From positions 7,841,001-7,905,000 of the forward strand of contig NZ_OX419519.1 of the NCBI RefSeq assembly GCF_948472415.1: DNA of 64,000 nt, given 5' to 3'. The notes under the pieces were generated by a model. It was given only the letters and a program-made list of their open reading frames with translations, had not been told where the DNA came from and ran no database searches. Position 1 is the stretch's first letter; every line of letters begins with the position of its first letter. Source of the stretch: Kitasatospora fiedleri. Lineage in GTDB: Bacteria > Actinomycetota > Actinomycetes > Streptomycetales > Streptomycetaceae. Positions 11,741-21,954 of the stretch are shown here, piece after piece. Position numbers and translations under genes: made by a program.

Positions 11741-11754
11741 GGACTTGAAAGTCC
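11741..11754. promoter_or_regulatory. Small palindrome upstream of secreted peptide gene
   Basis: GGACTTGAAAGTCC is a perfect 6+2+6 palindrome at the start of a less GC-rich stretch that leads to the small secreted protein gene. It could be an operator; no protein partner is evident. Confidence 0.35.
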
Positions 11755-11880
11755 GTCAATTTCTCTCATGCGTCGGGTATTTGCGCGAAACGGATAGCTT
11801 GCTACGGTCCACTCGCCGGAAGTTGCACATCGGTCGCGGGCGGGCGTTCCGTCGGCGACCCCCAGCACGAGGAGACCCCT

Positions 11881-12198
11881 TTGTCGCGCGCCCGTTCCGC
11901 CGCCGCCCTCGCGGCCGTCGCCCTGGCCACCGTCGGCCTCACCGGGTTCATGGGCCTGACCGCCACCGAGGCCGCGGCCACCACGCCGCCCACGCCGTAC
12001 ATGTGCCCGCCGTTCCTCACGGACGGCGCGCACGGCCTCTACGGGTGGACCTACGGCCAGGGCTGGCTGGTGTGCAACTACGGCGGCGGCCCGGCCGCCC
12101 CGCTGACCTGCCGGTACAACGCGTTCAGCGGCGACGCCTGGTTCAGCGCGCCGAACCCCGACTACTGCCCGACCCGCGCGGTGCCCACCGTCGCCTGA
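11881..12198 (+). CDS. Small secreted cysteine-containing protein
   Basis: The 105-residue product begins with a signal peptide (RARSAAALAAVALATVGLTG, then a probable cleavage after ATEAAA). The mature part of about 70 residues has four cysteines (MCPP, VCNY, TCRY, YCPT), aromatic residues and repeated glycines, consistent with two disulfides. The start is the TTG at 11881, with GAGGAG about 8 bases upstream. I do not recognise the family. It stands alone between a methyltransferase and a ROK regulator. Confidence 0.75.
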   Translation: MSRARSAAALAAVALATVGLTGFMGLTATEAAATTPPTPYMCPPFLTDGAHGLYGWTYGQGWLVCNYGGGPAAPLTCRYNAFSGDAWFSAPNPDYCPTRAVPTVA

Positions 12199-12275
12199 GC
12201 CCACCGCCGCCCGAGCCCGTCGCCTGAGCCCGCCTTCGGCCGAGCCCATCGCCGCCTGTGCCCGCCCGCGCGGGT

Positions 12276-13352
12276 TCAGCCGAAGAGCCGCGCCAGCGCG
12301 AGGCCCGCGGCGCCCTGGGGGACCGCCAGGTCGGTGGCGCGGGCGAGGGCGACGTGCTGCCAGCGCGGATCGGGCAGCCGGGCGGCGAGCGCGGCGCGGA
12401 TCGCGCCCTCGTACGGCTCCGGGTCCGCGAGGAGGGCGTCGCCGCCGAGGGTGACCTCCTCGACGTCGAGCAGGCGGACCAGGTTGGCGACGCCGATCGC
12501 GAGGGCGGCCGCGGCCTCCCCGGTGCGGCCGGCCCGCAGGGCGGTGAGGCAGACGGCCTCCAGGCACCCGCGGGCGCCGCAGGCGCACGGCGGCCCGGCC
12601 GGGTCGATGCACTGGTGGCCGAACTCGCCGGCGTTGGTGCGCGCGCCGCGCTGGACCCGGCCGCCGAGGACCAGGCCGGCCCCGACGCCGTCGCCGAGGT
12701 GGACGAAGGCGCGGTCGTCCGGTCCCGGACGGCTCAGGACGCCGGCGGTGGTGTTCTTCTCGACGACCACCGGCAGCCCGGTGCGGGTCCGCACCGCCTC
12801 GCGCAGGTGCAGGCCGTGCCAGCTCGGCATGCCGGTGACCTGGTGCAGGACGCCGTCGCGGGTGTCCAGCGGGCCGGGGCAGGCCAGGCCGAGGCCGAGC
12901 ACGTCGCCGGTCCCGGAGGCCGCGGTGAGCGCGCGGACCATGGCGGCGAGCCGGTCGAGGACAGGGCCGGGGCCGCCGTCCGGGTCGATCGGCTCCTCCG
13001 CCCGGGCGGTGACGGCGCCGGTGAGGTCGACCCGGAGCAGGCGCAGTTCGCGGCGGCCGATCTCGGCGCCGAGGGCCGAGCGGGAGCCCGGGACGAGGCG
13101 CAGCAGGGTGCGCGGCTTGCCGCTCTGCCCGGCGACGCGCTCGTGGCCCGCCTCGGTGAGCAGGCCGTCGGCGAGCAGCCGGGCGGTGATCTTGCTGATG
13201 GCCTGGGCGGTGAGCCCGGTGCGGGTGGCCAGTTCGACCCGGCTGGTGCCGCGGTCGGCGGCGGCGCGGACGGCGCGCAGGACGGCGGTGTCGTTGCGGT
13301 CGCGGAGCAGGGCGAGGTTGAGGGCGCCGTGGTGGGCCGGGTCGGTGGTCAC
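12276..13352 (-). CDS. ROK-family transcriptional regulator / sugar kinase-like protein
   Basis: The 358-residue protein has an N-terminal winged helix (LRAVRAAADRGTSRVELATR, TAQAISKITARLLADG) followed by an ROK domain. The zinc loop CACGARGCLEAVC and the phosphate-binding FVHLGDGVGAGLVLGG are present. ROK repressors usually control sugar uptake or catabolism genes and bind a sugar or sugar phosphate. It is divergent from the Gfo/Idh/MocA oxidoreductase with only 53 bp between the start codons, so it most likely regulates that gene and itself. Confidence 0.92.
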   Translation of the reverse strand: MTTDPAHHGALNLALLRDRNDTAVLRAVRAAADRGTSRVELATRTGLTAQAISKITARLLADGLLTEAGHERVAGQSGKPRTLLRLVPGSRSALGAEIGRRELRLLRVDLTGAVTARAEEPIDPDGGPGPVLDRLAAMVRALTAASGTGDVLGLGLACPGPLDTRDGVLHQVTGMPSWHGLHLREAVRTRTGLPVVVEKNTTAGVLSRPGPDDRAFVHLGDGVGAGLVLGGRVQRGARTNAGEFGHQCIDPAGPPCACGARGCLEAVCLTALRAGRTGEAAAALAIGVANLVRLLDVEEVTLGGDALLADPEPYEGAIRAALAARLPDPRWQHVALARATDLAVPQGAAGLALARLFG

Positions 13353-13405
13353 CCGTCGATTATGCGAGCTTGCCGGTTAGTCCACGCTGTTGTTTAACTT
13401 GGGGC
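13353..13405. promoter_or_regulatory. Divergent promoter between ROK regulator and oxidoreductase
   Basis: This 53-bp gap is the AT-richest stretch in the neighbourhood. It contains GCCGGTTAGTCC and TGTTGTTTAACTTGG, with TTAGT and TTAAC as possible imperfect half-sites of an ROK operator. Both promoters must lie here or extend into the coding ends. Confidence 0.45.
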
Positions 13406-14467
13406 ATGGACCTCCCGACCCTGAACGTGGGACTCATCGGCTACGGCATCGCCGGTGCGGTCTTCCACGCGCCCCTGATCAGCACCACGCCGGGCCTGCG
13501 CCTCGCGGCCGTGGTGACCTCCGACCCGGAACGCCGCGCGCGGGTCTCCCGCGAGCACCCGCAGGCCGAGCTGTTCGCGGACGCCGACGCCCTCCGGGCC
13601 GCCGCGCCCGGCCTCGGACTGGACCTGGTCGTGGTCGCCTCCCCCAACCGCACCCACGTCCCGCTGGCCACCGCCGCCCTGGAGGCCGGACTCCCGGTCG
13701 TGGTCGACAAACCGCTCGCCGCCACCGCCGCCGACGGCGAGCGGCTGGCCGACCTGGCCCGGGACCGGGGCCTGCTGCTCAGCGTGTTCCAGAACCGGCG
13801 CTGGGACGGCGACTTCCGCACCGTCCGGCAGCTGGTCGCCTCGGGACGGCTCGGCCGGGTCAACCGGTTCGAGTCGCGCTTCGAGCGCTGGCGCCCCGAA
13901 CTCAGCGGCGCCTGGCGGGAACTGGGCGACCCGGCCGAGGCCGGCGGCGTGCTCTACGACCTGGGCGCGCACCTGGTCGACCAGGCCCTGGTCCTGTTCG
14001 GCCCGGCCGAACGCGTCTACGCCGAACTGGACGCCCGCCGCGACGGCGCGCAGACCGACGACGACAGCTTCGTCGCCCTCACCCACGCCGACGGCACCCG
14101 CTCCCACCTGTGGATGAGCGCCACCGCGGGCGACCTCGGCCCCCGCTTCCGGGTGCTGGGCTCCCGGGGCGCGTACGTCACCCACGGCCTGGACGGCCAG
14201 GAGGACGCGCTGCGCCGGGGCCGCACCCCCGCGGACCCGGACTGGGGCGCCTACCCGCGCGAACGCTGGGGCGCGCTGCGGGCCGGGGAGGAGACCGAAC
14301 CGGTGGCGACCCTGCCCGGCAGCTACCAGGACTACTACGCCGACCTGACCCGGGCGCTGCACGGTCGGGGCCCCGTCCCGGTCGAGGCCGGCGACGCCGT
14401 CGAGGCGCTGCGCGTGCTGGAGGCCGCCCAGCGCTCCGCCCGCACCGGAGCGGCGGTGGCGCTGTGA
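13406..14467 (+). CDS. Gfo/Idh/MocA family NAD(P)-dependent oxidoreductase
   Basis: The 353-residue protein begins with a Rossmann fold (NVGLIGYGIAGAVFHAPLI). It contains the family signature VVVDKPLAATAADGERL, with the Lys and Pro of the EKP-type motif, and then VFQNRRWDGDF and the C-terminal barrel (GGVLYDLGAHLVDQALVLFG). These enzymes oxidise or reduce sugars, inositols or related ring alcohols. The ATG at 13406 was chosen over an upstream GTG because it starts right before the Rossmann strand. The stop overlaps the next start (GTGA). Confidence 0.93.
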   Translation: MDLPTLNVGLIGYGIAGAVFHAPLISTTPGLRLAAVVTSDPERRARVSREHPQAELFADADALRAAAPGLGLDLVVVASPNRTHVPLATAALEAGLPVVVDKPLAATAADGERLADLARDRGLLLSVFQNRRWDGDFRTVRQLVASGRLGRVNRFESRFERWRPELSGAWRELGDPAEAGGVLYDLGAHLVDQALVLFGPAERVYAELDARRDGAQTDDDSFVALTHADGTRSHLWMSATAGDLGPRFRVLGSRGAYVTHGLDGQEDALRRGRTPADPDWGAYPRERWGALRAGEETEPVATLPGSYQDYYADLTRALHGRGPVPVEAGDAVEALRVLEAAQRSARTGAAVAL

Positions 14468-14919
14468 CCCTCGACATCGCCGAACTGGAGCGTCAGCACC
14501 GGGAGTTGCAGCTCCCCTCGGCCGACCTGGACGACCTCTGGCGGCTGGGCTCACTGATCGTCGCCGAAGCCCGGGCCCGCGACCTCGCGGTGACGGTCGA
14601 CATCCGCCACGGCGAACAGCAGGTCTTCCACGCCGCGCTGCCCGGCACCAGCGCCGACAACGACCACTGGGCCCGCCGCAAGGCGGCCGTGGTGCGCCGC
14701 TTCGGCGAAGCCTCCTACCTGGTGGGCGAACGCCACCGGGCCGCGGGCCGCACCTTCGACCTCGACCCGGCGCACTACGCCGCGCACGGCGGCTCCTTCC
14801 CCCTGCTGGTGCGCGGTACGGGCATGGTGGGCACGGTCACTGTCTCCGGCCTGCCGCAGGTCGAGGACCACCGCCTGGTCACCGACTGCCTGGCCCGGTA
14901 CCTGGAACAGCAGCGGTAG
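14464..14919 (+). CDS. GlcG/HbpS-like (UPF0303) heme-degrading-domain protein
   Basis: This 151-residue single-domain protein resembles the UPF0303 group of the GlcG/HbpS fold: IAELERQHRELQLP, then DLAVTVDIRHGEQQVFHAALPG, NDHWARRKAAVVRRFG and GTVTVSGLPQVEDHRLV. Members bind small ligands or heme; no catalytic residue can be assigned. Its GTG start overlaps the oxidoreductase stop, so the two are made together. Confidence 0.85.
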   Translation: MTLDIAELERQHRELQLPSADLDDLWRLGSLIVAEARARDLAVTVDIRHGEQQVFHAALPGTSADNDHWARRKAAVVRRFGEASYLVGERHRAAGRTFDLDPAHYAAHGGSFPLLVRGTGMVGTVTVSGLPQVEDHRLVTDCLARYLEQQR

Positions 14920-14945
14920 GGGAGCGCCCTGCGGCCCCGCGCCGT

Positions 14946-15027
14946 ACGGCCCCGCAGCGCCGCGTCCGTCCGGCCCCGCAGCCCCCCCGGCCGGACGGCC
15001 CCCGCGTCCGCACGGCTGCGGGGCCGT
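14946..15027 (+). terminator. Inverted repeat after the oxidoreductase/HbpS-like operon
   Basis: ACGGCCCCGCAGC at 14946-14958 is perfectly complementary to GCTGCGGGGCCGT at 15015-15027. A further CGGCCCCGCAGC copy lies between them, so alternative hairpins are possible. There is no T tract, as is common for high-GC terminators. Confidence 0.5.
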
Positions 15028-15173
15028 CCGGGGCCGGGGCCCGTCCGGTCCGGTGGATGCGGGAGGCCCGCGCTCGAACGTCCCTGACCGTCACCGGAGT
15101 TCACCGCCGCCCGTCGGCGGGGCACCGGCGTGTCGGCCGGACACGGCCGGCCCGGCTGCGCAAGATGGCCGGT

Positions 15174-15452
15174 ATGGAAGCGATCTGGAACGGCACCGTC
15201 CTCGCCCGCAGCGACGACACGGTCCTCGTCGAGGGCAACCACTACTTCCCGCTCGAAAGCGTCGAGCGGGCGTACCTGGAGGAGTCCGACACGCACACCA
15301 CCTGCCCCTGGAAGGGCGAGGCTTCGTACTACAGCGTCGTGGTCGACGGCCGGAAGAACCAGGACGCGGCCTGGTACTACCCCGACCCGTTCCCCGCGGC
15401 CGAGCAGATCCGCGGCCGCCTCGCCTTCTGGAAGGGCGTGCAGGTGGTCTGA
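15174..15452 (+). CDS. DUF427 family protein
   Basis: This 92-residue protein matches the DUF427 pattern: AIWNGTVLARSDDTVLVEGNHYFP, CPWKGEASYYSVVVDG and a C-terminal WYYPDPFPAAEQIRGRLAFW. The function of the family is unknown. A start three codons earlier (ATG at 15165) is equally possible. It is a single gene facing the NmrA gene. Confidence 0.88.
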   Translation: MEAIWNGTVLARSDDTVLVEGNHYFPLESVERAYLEESDTHTTCPWKGEASYYSVVVDGRKNQDAAWYYPDPFPAAEQIRGRLAFWKGVQVV

Positions 15453-15520
15453 CCGGCCCGGCCCGGACGGGGCTCCCCGCCCGGGCCGCGCGGCGACCCG
15501 TCGTCGCCGGGCTTCCTGGC

Positions 15521-16447
15521 TCAGGCGGTGGCGGCCGGCAGGTGTGCGCGCGCCCACTCCTCGAAGCCGGTCAGGTCGAGGCCCAGCGCCCGGGCGAACT
15601 CCGGCCGGGCCGGCTGGCCGACGACCTCCATGAACTCGTGCGTGGCACCCATGTCGCCCATCCCGGCGGCGCGGGCCTGCTCCTCGGTCATGTCCGGGGC
15701 CGTCAGCGGGACGCCCCAGGCGCGGGAGAGGACCTCGGCGACCTCGGTCATGGTCAGGTAGTCGCTGGCGAGTTCCAGTTCCACCCGGTGGAACGCGGCG
15801 GGGTCGGCGACGGCCGCCGCCGCGGCCCGGCCCACGTCCGCGGCGGCGACGAGCGACAGGTGCGTGCCCGGTTTGACGACGGTGACCAGGCCCCCCTCCA
15901 GACCGCGCGGGAAGTAGAACCGCAGGGCCGGCTCGAAGTTCTCCATGAAGAACGACGGCTTGAGCAACGTCCAGTAAGGGAAGTCGAGTTCGCGCAGCCG
16001 CTCCTGGATCGCGGCCTTCGTGCCGAGCGGGACCTCCAGCAGTGCCCACCGCCCCTCGGCCCAGCCCGGGGCCTCGACGTGCTGCCCCACGCCGCTGGTG
16101 GAGGACTGGACGAACTGCCGCACCCCGGCGGCCCGCGCAACCGTCATGAGGTTGTCCGCCTGGCGGACCTCGCCGGCGAAGTCGAACCCCGGCCCGGTGT
16201 ACGCAGGCATCTGCACGGAGAAGACGGCCCGCACGCCGTCCACGGCCGCCTCCAGGGTCGCGGGTTCGGTGAGGTCGCCCACGCACAGGACGGCGCCGAG
16301 TGCCTCGACGGCCCGGGCGCGCGGCGTGCTCGGGTCGCGCACCAGGGCGCGCACCGGTATCCCCCGGTCGAGCAGGGCGCGGGCGGTGGCGCCGCCTTGG
16401 CGGCCGGTGGCACCGGTGACGAGAACCGGCGGTTCGGCAGTGGTCAT
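15521..16447 (-). CDS. NmrA-like NAD(P)-binding protein
   Basis: The 308-residue protein starts with a Rossmann motif (PVLVTGATGRQGGATARALL) and has the NmrA-like body (AGVRQFVQSSTSGVGQHVEA, WTLLKPSFFMENF). Members act as redox-sensing regulators or as NAD(P)H-dependent reductases of the atypical SDR group. It is divergent from a TetR gene across a region with two perfect palindromes, so the TetR protein very probably represses it. Confidence 0.92.
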   Translation of the reverse strand: MTTAEPPVLVTGATGRQGGATARALLDRGIPVRALVRDPSTPRARAVEALGAVLCVGDLTEPATLEAAVDGVRAVFSVQMPAYTGPGFDFAGEVRQADNLMTVARAAGVRQFVQSSTSGVGQHVEAPGWAEGRWALLEVPLGTKAAIQERLRELDFPYWTLLKPSFFMENFEPALRFYFPRGLEGGLVTVVKPGTHLSLVAAADVGRAAAAAVADPAAFHRVELELASDYLTMTEVAEVLSRAWGVPLTAPDMTEEQARAAGMGDMGATHEFMEVVGQPARPEFARALGLDLTGFEEWARAHLPAATA

Positions 16448-16478
16448 GGGTCCATCTCCTCGACGGTCGCGCACGGCA

Positions 16479-16501
16479 AAAACGGCGGGGCCCGCCGTTT
16501 T
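16479..16501. promoter_or_regulatory. TetR operator O1 (perfect 11-bp arms)
   Basis: The arms AAAACGGCGGG and CCCGCCGTTTT flank a single central G, a perfect dyad of 23 bp. It lies 32 bp from the NmrA start codon and shares its core GGCGGGGCCCGCC with a second site. Confidence 0.85.
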
Positions 16502-16517
16502 GCGTTCGCTACGATAC

Positions 16518-16530
16518 GGCGGGGCCCGCC
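16518..16530. promoter_or_regulatory. TetR operator O2 (same core)
   Basis: The 13-bp core GGCGGGGCCCGCC of O1 is repeated here, 22 bp before the TetR start codon. Centres of O1 and O2 are 34 bp apart. The pair can serve both divergent promoters. Confidence 0.8.
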
Positions 16531-16552
16531 ACTAATCAACGTTGGGGAGACC

Positions 16553-17116
16553 ATGACCGGCCAGCGCTCGGACGCCCGCCGCAACCGCACGCACATCCTG
16601 GCCGTGGCCGAGGCCGAGGTGGCGGCCCGGGGCGCCCAGGCGTCCCTGGAGCAGATCGCCCGCGTCGCGGGCGTCGGCTCGGCCACCGTGCGACGCCACT
16701 TCCCCACCCGCAAGGCCCTGCTCGAAGCCGTCTTCCAGCAGCGCGTCCACGACCTGTGCGAGCGCGCCCACGCGCTCCGCGCCGAACCCGACAGCCGCGC
16801 CGCCCTGCTGGAGTGGCTGCGCGAACTGCTCGCCTACTCGCTCGCCGCCCGCGGCCTGGCGGACGTCCTCTCCTACGAGCCGCTCCGGGACGAGGCCGCC
16901 GACAGCTCCTGCGCGCCCGCCCTCGCCGCGGCCGGCGACCTGCTGCTGCGCAGGGCCGTCGAGGACCGGACCGTCCGGGCGGACACCACCATCGACGACC
17001 TGCTTGTCCTGGTCATCGGGATCGCCCTGGCCACCGAGGACTACACCGACCCGGCGACCCGGGCGGACCGCGCCTTCCGGCTCGCGGTCGCGGGCCTCGG
17101 CACCGACGGCAGCTGA
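16553..17116 (+). CDS. TetR/AcrR family transcriptional regulator
   Basis: The 187-residue protein has an N-terminal TetR helix-turn-helix (AARGAQASLEQIARVAGVGSATVRRHFPTR read from residue 22) and a helical ligand domain with the LLEWLRELLAYSLAARGL helix. It is a likely autorepressor and repressor of the divergent NmrA gene through the two GGCGGGGCCCGCC sites. The ligand is unknown. Confidence 0.93.
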   Translation: MTGQRSDARRNRTHILAVAEAEVAARGAQASLEQIARVAGVGSATVRRHFPTRKALLEAVFQQRVHDLCERAHALRAEPDSRAALLEWLRELLAYSLAARGLADVLSYEPLRDEAADSSCAPALAAAGDLLLRRAVEDRTVRADTTIDDLLVLVIGIALATEDYTDPATRADRAFRLAVAGLGTDGS

Positions 17117-17210
17117 GCACCGACGGCAGCTGGGCACGCCCGCACACCCCGGCCGGGGCGATCCCCGCACCGCCGAGGTGCCCGGTCCGGGAGGAGCGGG
17201 GGCGCGTACC

Positions 17211-17540
17211 GTGGGTGAGGTGAACGAGCGCAACGAATGGCGGGTGGCGGTGGACCGGGGCCGGGTGGTCCAACCGGTCTGCGACCACCTGGACGGGCTC
17301 CAGCAGGTCCCCGCGAACACCGTCCCCGGCTGCGAGGAGTGCCTGCGCTCCGGCGGCACCTGGGTGCACCTGCGGGCCTGCCTGAGCTGCGGGCACGTCG
17401 GCTGCTGCGACAGCTCGCCCGGGCAGCACGCCCACCGCCACGCGCACGCCGCCGACGGCCACCACCTGGCCCGGTCCCTCCAGCCCGGCGAGGACTGGGC
17501 CTGGTGCTACACCGACGAGGTCTTCCTCCGACCCGCCTGA
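17211..17540 (+). CDS. UBP-type zinc finger protein
   Basis: This roughly 109-residue protein has the cysteine and histidine spacing of a ZnF-UBP domain: CDHLDG, CEECLRSG, LRACLSCGHVGCCDSSPGQH, then HAHRHAHAADGHHLA and a final WCYTDEVF. Bacterial members are small stand-alone proteins of unknown role. The start is GTG 17211 or GTG 17220; GAGGAG lies at 17191. Confidence 0.9.
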   Translation: MGEVNERNEWRVAVDRGRVVQPVCDHLDGLQQVPANTVPGCEECLRSGGTWVHLRACLSCGHVGCCDSSPGQHAHRHAHAADGHHLARSLQPGEDWAWCYTDEVFLRPA

Positions 17541-17679
17541 CCGCGCGGACACCGCGCGGACACCGCGCGGCCCCGGCCCGGACCGGCAGTGCGGCCCGGC
17601 CGCCCCCCGCACCGGCCCGGCGCGCGGGTGAACCGCGTTTTTCCGCCCTCCGGCCCGCCCCGTGTGCTGGAGTGACGGG

Positions 17680-19839
<2,160 letters not shown>

Positions 19840-19891
19840 CGGCAGCCCACCCCCGGCGGTGCCCCCCCGCCCGAGCGCGGGGCACCGCCGG

Positions 19892-19967
19892 CCGGTTCCG
19901 CACCGCTCGGCTTCGCACCGCTCGGTTTCGTGCCGCTCGGTTTCGCGTCGGCCGGTTTCGCGCCGGG
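19892..19967. repeat. Degenerate 15-bp tandem repeat
   Basis: About five imperfect copies of a 15-bp unit built on GGTTTCG-CGCCGCTC occur between glgX and the next gene (for example CGGCTTCGCACCGCT, then CGGTTTCGTGCCGCT). They encode nothing evident. Confidence 0.7.
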
Positions 19968-19982
19968 CAGGGCGGGAATCCG

Positions 19983-20984
19983 GTGCGGGCGGCCGGTCGG
20001 GCGCGTTCAGGTCCTTTCGGTGGGCGGGGGTTCGTGGTGGCGGGGTCGTCGGGCGGCAGGAGACGCTGGTGGCGGGCGCTGCGGCGCACGCCGCTGACGA
20101 TGTGGAACGACGACATCACCGACTTCGCGGCGGCGCTGACGTACTACGCGGTCCTGGCGGTGCTCCCGGCGCTGCTGGCCACGGTGGTGGGCTTCGCGCT
20201 GATCAGCCCGGCGGCGGCCCGGGACGCGGCGGTGCGGTTGGCGGGGCTGGTGCCCGGCCAGGCCGGGCCCGAGCTGGGCGGGGTGCTGACCCAGGCGCTG
20301 GGCGGGGGATCGGCCGGCTGGACGCTGATGGCGGCGGGCGCGGGCAGCGCGCTCTGGTCGTGCTGCAGCTACCTGGCGGTGTTCCGGCGGGCGCTGCACC
20401 GGATGCACGGCACCAGTGACCGGCGCTCCCCGTGGCGCCGGGCCCCGCGAATCGTGCTGACCGCGGCGGTGCTGCTGGTGCTGCTGGCGGTGAGTGCGCT
20501 GGCGCTGATCCTGAGCGGTCCGGTCGCCAGGGGCGCGGGCCGGGTGCTGCACCTGGGCGGGACGGCCCCGCTGGTGTGGTCGGTGGTGCGCTGGCCCGCA
20601 CTGCTGGTGGTGGCGGCGGCGCTGGTGCTGATCGTCTTCCGGACCGGCCCGGAACCGGCGTGGCGCCGGTGGGGCAGCCTGCCGGGCGGCGCGCTGGCGG
20701 CGGCGCTCTGGCTGGCCTTCTCGGCGGGCTTCGCGCTGTACACCGCCACCCTGGGCACCTACAGCCGCCTGTACGGCTCGCTGGCGGGGACGGTGGTGTT
20801 CCTGGTCTGGCTCTGGCTCTCCAACCTCGCCCTGCTGGCCGGCGCCCAGTTCACGGCGGAACTGCACCGCGCCGCCGCCTGTTCGACCCGCACCCCCGGG
20901 GCGTCCGGTGTGTCCGGTGCGCCCGCCGGGTCCGGGCGCACCGCGGAGCCGCCCGCCGCCGACCCCTCCCCGGCCGGAGGCTGA
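19983..20984 (+). CDS. YihY/BrkB family inner-membrane protein
   Basis: The 333-residue protein carries the family opening DDITDFAAALTYYAVLAVLPALL, followed by six predicted membrane segments. They include LVLLAVSALALILSGPVA, a WPALLVVAAALVLIVF segment and VVFLVWLWLSNLALLAGAQFTAEL near the end. The function is unknown, though such proteins were once called ribonuclease BN. The cytoplasmic tail (residues about 300-333) is rich in Pro, Ala and Gly. The start is uncertain: GTG 19983 gives a basic N-terminus, and a GTG at 20034 would be shorter. Confidence 0.9.
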   Translation: MRAAGRARSGPFGGRGFVVAGSSGGRRRWWRALRRTPLTMWNDDITDFAAALTYYAVLAVLPALLATVVGFALISPAAARDAAVRLAGLVPGQAGPELGGVLTQALGGGSAGWTLMAAGAGSALWSCCSYLAVFRRALHRMHGTSDRRSPWRRAPRIVLTAAVLLVLLAVSALALILSGPVARGAGRVLHLGGTAPLVWSVVRWPALLVVAAALVLIVFRTGPEPAWRRWGSLPGGALAAALWLAFSAGFALYTATLGTYSRLYGSLAGTVVFLVWLWLSNLALLAGAQFTAELHRAAACSTRTPGASGVSGAPAGSGRTAEPPAADPSPAGG

Positions 20985-21029
20985 GCACCACGCCCCCGCC
21001 GACCGGCCGCCCGCCGACTGCCCCTCCGG

Positions 21030-21866
21030 CTACCCGCCCACCGTCGACCCGCCCGCCAGCCGGGCGTACTCCCACGGATCGTGGGCGCTGAAGGGCACCA
21101 CCTCTCCGCCGTGCCGGCGGACCAGCTCGCGCAGCCGGGCGTGGTTGCCCAGCCGCAGCGGCCGGTCGACCTCGGTGAGCTGCTGCAGCACGTCCATGCC
21201 GGGGTGGCCCTCGGGCCGGTCCGGGTCGATCTCCCGGTGGAAGTAGTAGGCGTCGCCGCAGTGCAGCAGCCAGCGGTCGGCGCCGGGGTCGCGGACCGCG
21301 ACCCCGGCGTGTCCGGCGCTGTGCCCGCCGAGCGGGACGATCGCCAGGTCCGCGGCGAGCCGCGGCAGCGGGCGGACGGTGTCGAAGCCGAACCAGGGCT
21401 CCCCGTCGGCCTGCCGGTGCACCGTCCAGGCGGGCCGGTGCGCCCAGTGGGCGGGGCGGTAGCGAATCCGGTCCTCGGGGTGCGGCCCGGGGGAGCCGAG
21501 CGCGGCGCGCCGCTCCGCCTCCAGCAGGTGGACCTCGGCGGCGGGGAAGTCCGGCAGCCCGCCGGCGTGGTCGAGGTCGAGGTGGGTGAGCAGGACGTGC
21601 CGGACGTCGCGCGGATCGTGGCCGAGCGCCCGGACCTGGTGCAGCGCCGTCTCCGCGAGGTCGAGCACGGGCCGGGCGCGCCCGCGGAAGTCGGGGCCCA
21701 GGGTCCGGTCGGGGTCGGCGACGTCGGCGGTGCCGAGTCCGGTGTCGACCAGGACCAGGCCGTCCCGGTCGGTCTCCAGGAGCAGGCAGTGGCAGACCGC
21801 CGGGAGCTGTTCGCCCTCGTGCTCGACGCCGCGCAGTGAACCGCAGTTGAGGTGGTGGATTCGCAT
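21030..21866 (-). CDS. MBL-fold metallo-hydrolase (lactonase-like)
   Basis: The 278-residue protein has the metallo-beta-lactamase fold with the dinuclear metal motif THLDLDHAGG (HxDxDH variant), LGGHSAGHAGV, LLHCGDAYY and a late FSAHDPWEY. This arrangement is that of N-acyl-homoserine lactonase-like enzymes, which hydrolyse lactones; the natural substrate here is unknown. It is divergent from a TetR gene, and an operator-like inverted repeat lies in the 88-bp gap. Confidence 0.88.
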   Translation of the reverse strand: MRIHHLNCGSLRGVEHEGEQLPAVCHCLLLETDRDGLVLVDTGLGTADVADPDRTLGPDFRGRARPVLDLAETALHQVRALGHDPRDVRHVLLTHLDLDHAGGLPDFPAAEVHLLEAERRAALGSPGPHPEDRIRYRPAHWAHRPAWTVHRQADGEPWFGFDTVRPLPRLAADLAIVPLGGHSAGHAGVAVRDPGADRWLLHCGDAYYFHREIDPDRPEGHPGMDVLQQLTEVDRPLRLGNHARLRELVRRHGGEVVPFSAHDPWEYARLAGGSTVGG

Positions 21867-21908
21867 GTCCCCTCCAGGGGCGGCGGCCGCCCGCCCCGGA
21901 AATGGCGA

Positions 21909-21937
21909 ACGACCGATCGCTAATAACGAACGGTCGT
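21909..21937. promoter_or_regulatory. Operator-like inverted repeat between MBL hydrolase and TetR
   Basis: ACGACCG at 21909-21915 and CGGTCGT at 21931-21937 form a perfect 7-bp inverted repeat with 15 bp between them. The spacer is AT-rich (CGCTAATAACGAA), consistent with promoter overlap. It probably binds the adjacent TetR protein. Confidence 0.65.
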
Positions 21938-21954
21938 CAGGTTATGCTCGTGCC

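Noticed and set aside
10807..11748. A plus-strand protein with VDRPARP repeats
   Set aside because: The repeats are the translation of the 21-bp DNA array, and the rest overlaps the methyltransferase in another frame.
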